A stretch of DNA of 31,417 nt from a virus, in the IMG/VR virus record IMGVR_UViG_3300032288_002966, positions 1 to 31,417 of that record. One strand, written 5' to 3'. Of this stretch, positions 30,225 to 31,417 are shown one piece after another (position 1 is the first letter of the stretch; the number at the start of each line of letters is the position of its first letter). The notes under the pieces are model-generated. The model saw nothing but the letters and a program-made list of their open reading frames with translations. It was not told where the DNA came from and did not search any database. The translations under genes and the position numbers were made by a program.

Positions 30225-31417
30225 CAGTCACTCGCTCCATAATACGAGAAGTCTGGATTATCCACCGGCTTCTCTGGGTTTCTGGTTGCGTGACGCATTG
30301 CAATTGCAAGTGCCATTACCGCATCCGTTTCCAATTTCTTATCGTCTAACTTGTAGGCAAGCAACTGCTTGCGCAGTTCCATCCACACGCCCCTGCGCGG
30401 GAAAGACATCTGCCCCTTGTCCATTGCCGCCTTTAGGTCAGTCAGCAAGACGACCTTCTTTGCTTTTGTTCCCCCGAAGTCTACTCCGCGAATTGGGCGG
30501 ATGACATTAAATTCCTGCTGAAACATTCTGCCGCCAAGACCGGTTGAGTCTACGACGGTAGTGCAGAATGACTTGTTGTCGCTGTACAGCAGGTGGCTCT
30601 CCCTCACCATGTTGACAATACTAGGGATCGTTTGCTTTCCAGTTCTGCGTCTGGCTCGGACTCCGCGAATGCTATTGCGATCCGTGTAGTCAAGGACGAC
30701 AGACCATGTCGAGTCGGCAGAAATACCGGGGTCAACTCCTTGCGCGTACCGTCGTCCGATAAGTGGCGCAGCGTCATCGGTAAGATCATCTTTGAAACAT
30801 CGGTCCACCGATTGTGACGAGAAGAAAGACTCTCTAGCTTCAATGAACTCTCCATCAATGTTCTGCGGGATGAGGTACTCATCCTGCTGCCGAAGGATTG
30901 CTTCAAAGGTATCGCCCGAAAGACCATACCCAACGTTGTCTCGTGTTGATAACCTAAAACTAATAAACTGCGGATCTTTCATTGGGTTGTTCGGATTGCC
31001 CCGATCCCACAAGTCTGCGTAGAAGGTATGACCCTCTGTTGGTGTGCCAATAAAGTGTAGCGGACCACCGGTTGAGAGTCGGCGTAAGTTTAGCACCTCT
31101 TGGTAGATTAGGTCAAGATACGGCTCAAACGCCGCTTCGTCAAACGAGATGCCGTTCATGTCCTTGCCGAGCAGGGCCTTGGCTTTATCCTGCGTTGTCC
31201 GGAAGTGGATACTTGCCCCTCCGAATGCTGGGTGAACTTTAATCCAAGGATACTCGCCACGGAATTTCTTGTCGTAGGTGGCAACTTTGCCAACCTCATC
31301 GCGCAGTGGGCATCCTTTGCCCTTTTGGGCTGGGTGGATGCCTTCCAGCATCATACTCAGTTCCCGATAAACAAGTTCCGCAGTCTCTTGCTGGATTCCA
31401 ATGTGATACCAGTCATA
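30224..31417 (-). CDS. terL: Terminase large subunit (C-terminal part; cut by window edge)
   Basis: This is the packaging motor and DNA-cutting enzyme. The frame is open to the last base, so the N-terminus with Walker A lies beyond the window; an internal Met at 31354 is not the true start, since readable residues (YHIGIQQETAELVYRELS) precede it. Seen motifs are Walker B GISFDEAAF, the coupling-like LHFIGTPTEG, and the RNase-H-like nuclease with GVDPGISADS, VVDSTGLGG and TDAVMALAIAM supplying acidic residues. It is followed directly by portal. Only about 397 residues are visible. Confidence 0.93.
   Translation of the reverse strand, partial: YDWYHIGIQQETAELVYRELSMMLEGIHPAQKGKGCPLRDEVGKVATYDKKFRGEYPWIKVHPAFGGASIHFRTTQDKAKALLGKDMNGISFDEAAFEPYLDLIYQEVLNLRRLSTGGPLHFIGTPTEGHTFYADLWDRGNPNNPMKDPQFISFRLSTRDNVGYGLSGDTFEAILRQQDEYLIPQNIDGEFIEARESFFSSQSVDRCFKDDLTDDAAPLIGRRYAQGVDPGISADSTWSVVLDYTDRNSIRGVRARRRTGKQTIPSIVNMVRESHLLYSDNKSFCTTVVDSTGLGGRMFQQEFNVIRPIRGVDFGGTKAKKVVLLTDLKAAMDKGQMSFPRRGVWMELRKQLLAYKLDDKKLETDAVMALAIAMRHATRNPEKPVDNPDFSYYGASD

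Noticed and set aside
29547-30242. Rightward ORF (231 codons) opposite the portal gene
   Set aside because: Antisense shadow of a real gene, with no family pattern and no promoter or binding site.
1-31417. Terminal direct repeats, tRNA genes, integrase or attachment sites
   Set aside because: The two window ends share no visible repeat, and no cloverleaf, recombinase or att-like repeat was recognised by reading; a computed search would be needed to exclude weak ones.

Overview
This window is part of a tailed double-stranded DNA bacteriophage genome (Caudoviricetes). No host-type genes, integrase, repressor, tRNA or CRISPR array were recognised, so nothing suggests a prophage. The host cannot be fixed from the sequence. 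Strong GGAGG ribosome binding sites, some GTG and TTG starts, moderately high GC and intergenic hairpins without U-tracts would suit a high-GC Gram-positive or similar freshwater or soil bacterium, but this is inference. The right edge cuts through the large terminase gene. The left edge may cut a small ORF.

Layout. Bases 1-3474 are read rightward: a small ORF at the edge, a conserved phage hypothetical (MGYYV family), a small Cys/His protein, a DnaB-type replicative helicase, a C5-cytosine DNA methyltransferase containing an unusual second reading frame, and a tiny one-helix membrane protein. Everything from about 3409 to the right edge is read leftward, so the two transcription blocks converge near 3.4-3.6 kb, where a strong hairpin lies. 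In transcription order (right to left) the leftward block holds: terminase large subunit (partial), portal, a 793-aa probable internal virion protein, a 2849-aa giant protein, scaffold, major capsid protein (N4-gp56-like), a glycosyltransferase, head-tail connector, a Dit-like distal tail protein, a tail hub-like protein, an XhlA-like membrane protein, an HTH plus DEDD exonuclease, RmlD-like and SDR-epimerase sugar-nucleotide genes, a Cas4-like Fe-S nuclease, an Erf-family annealing protein, a 47-aa Cys-rich protein, an SSB-like protein, a small unknown, a PD-(D/E)XK resolvase-like nuclease, an RlpA-like cell-wall protein, an RmlC-like epimerase and five small proteins, including a zinc ribbon and a holin-like membrane protein.

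How it works together. Helicase, SSB, Erf, Cas4-like nuclease, resolvase-like nuclease and DEDD exonuclease form a replication/recombination set, with no DNA polymerase in view. RmlC, RmlD, the SDR epimerase and the glycosyltransferase suggest the phage makes and attaches a modified sugar, perhaps on its own capsid, since the glycosyltransferase sits between capsid and connector genes. The most striking item is the 2849-aa protein. It sits where a MuF-type minor head protein usually lies, and it carries an ADP-ribosyltransferase domain followed by a protein/lipid-kinase-like (HipA/PI4K-like) domain with its catalytic residues apparently intact. It looks like a virion-packaged multidomain effector that could be injected with the DNA. 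A second unusual element is a 12-bp hairpin upstream of the Cas4-like nuclease gene. Its 10-nt loop is complementary over its whole length to that gene's Shine-Dalgarno region.
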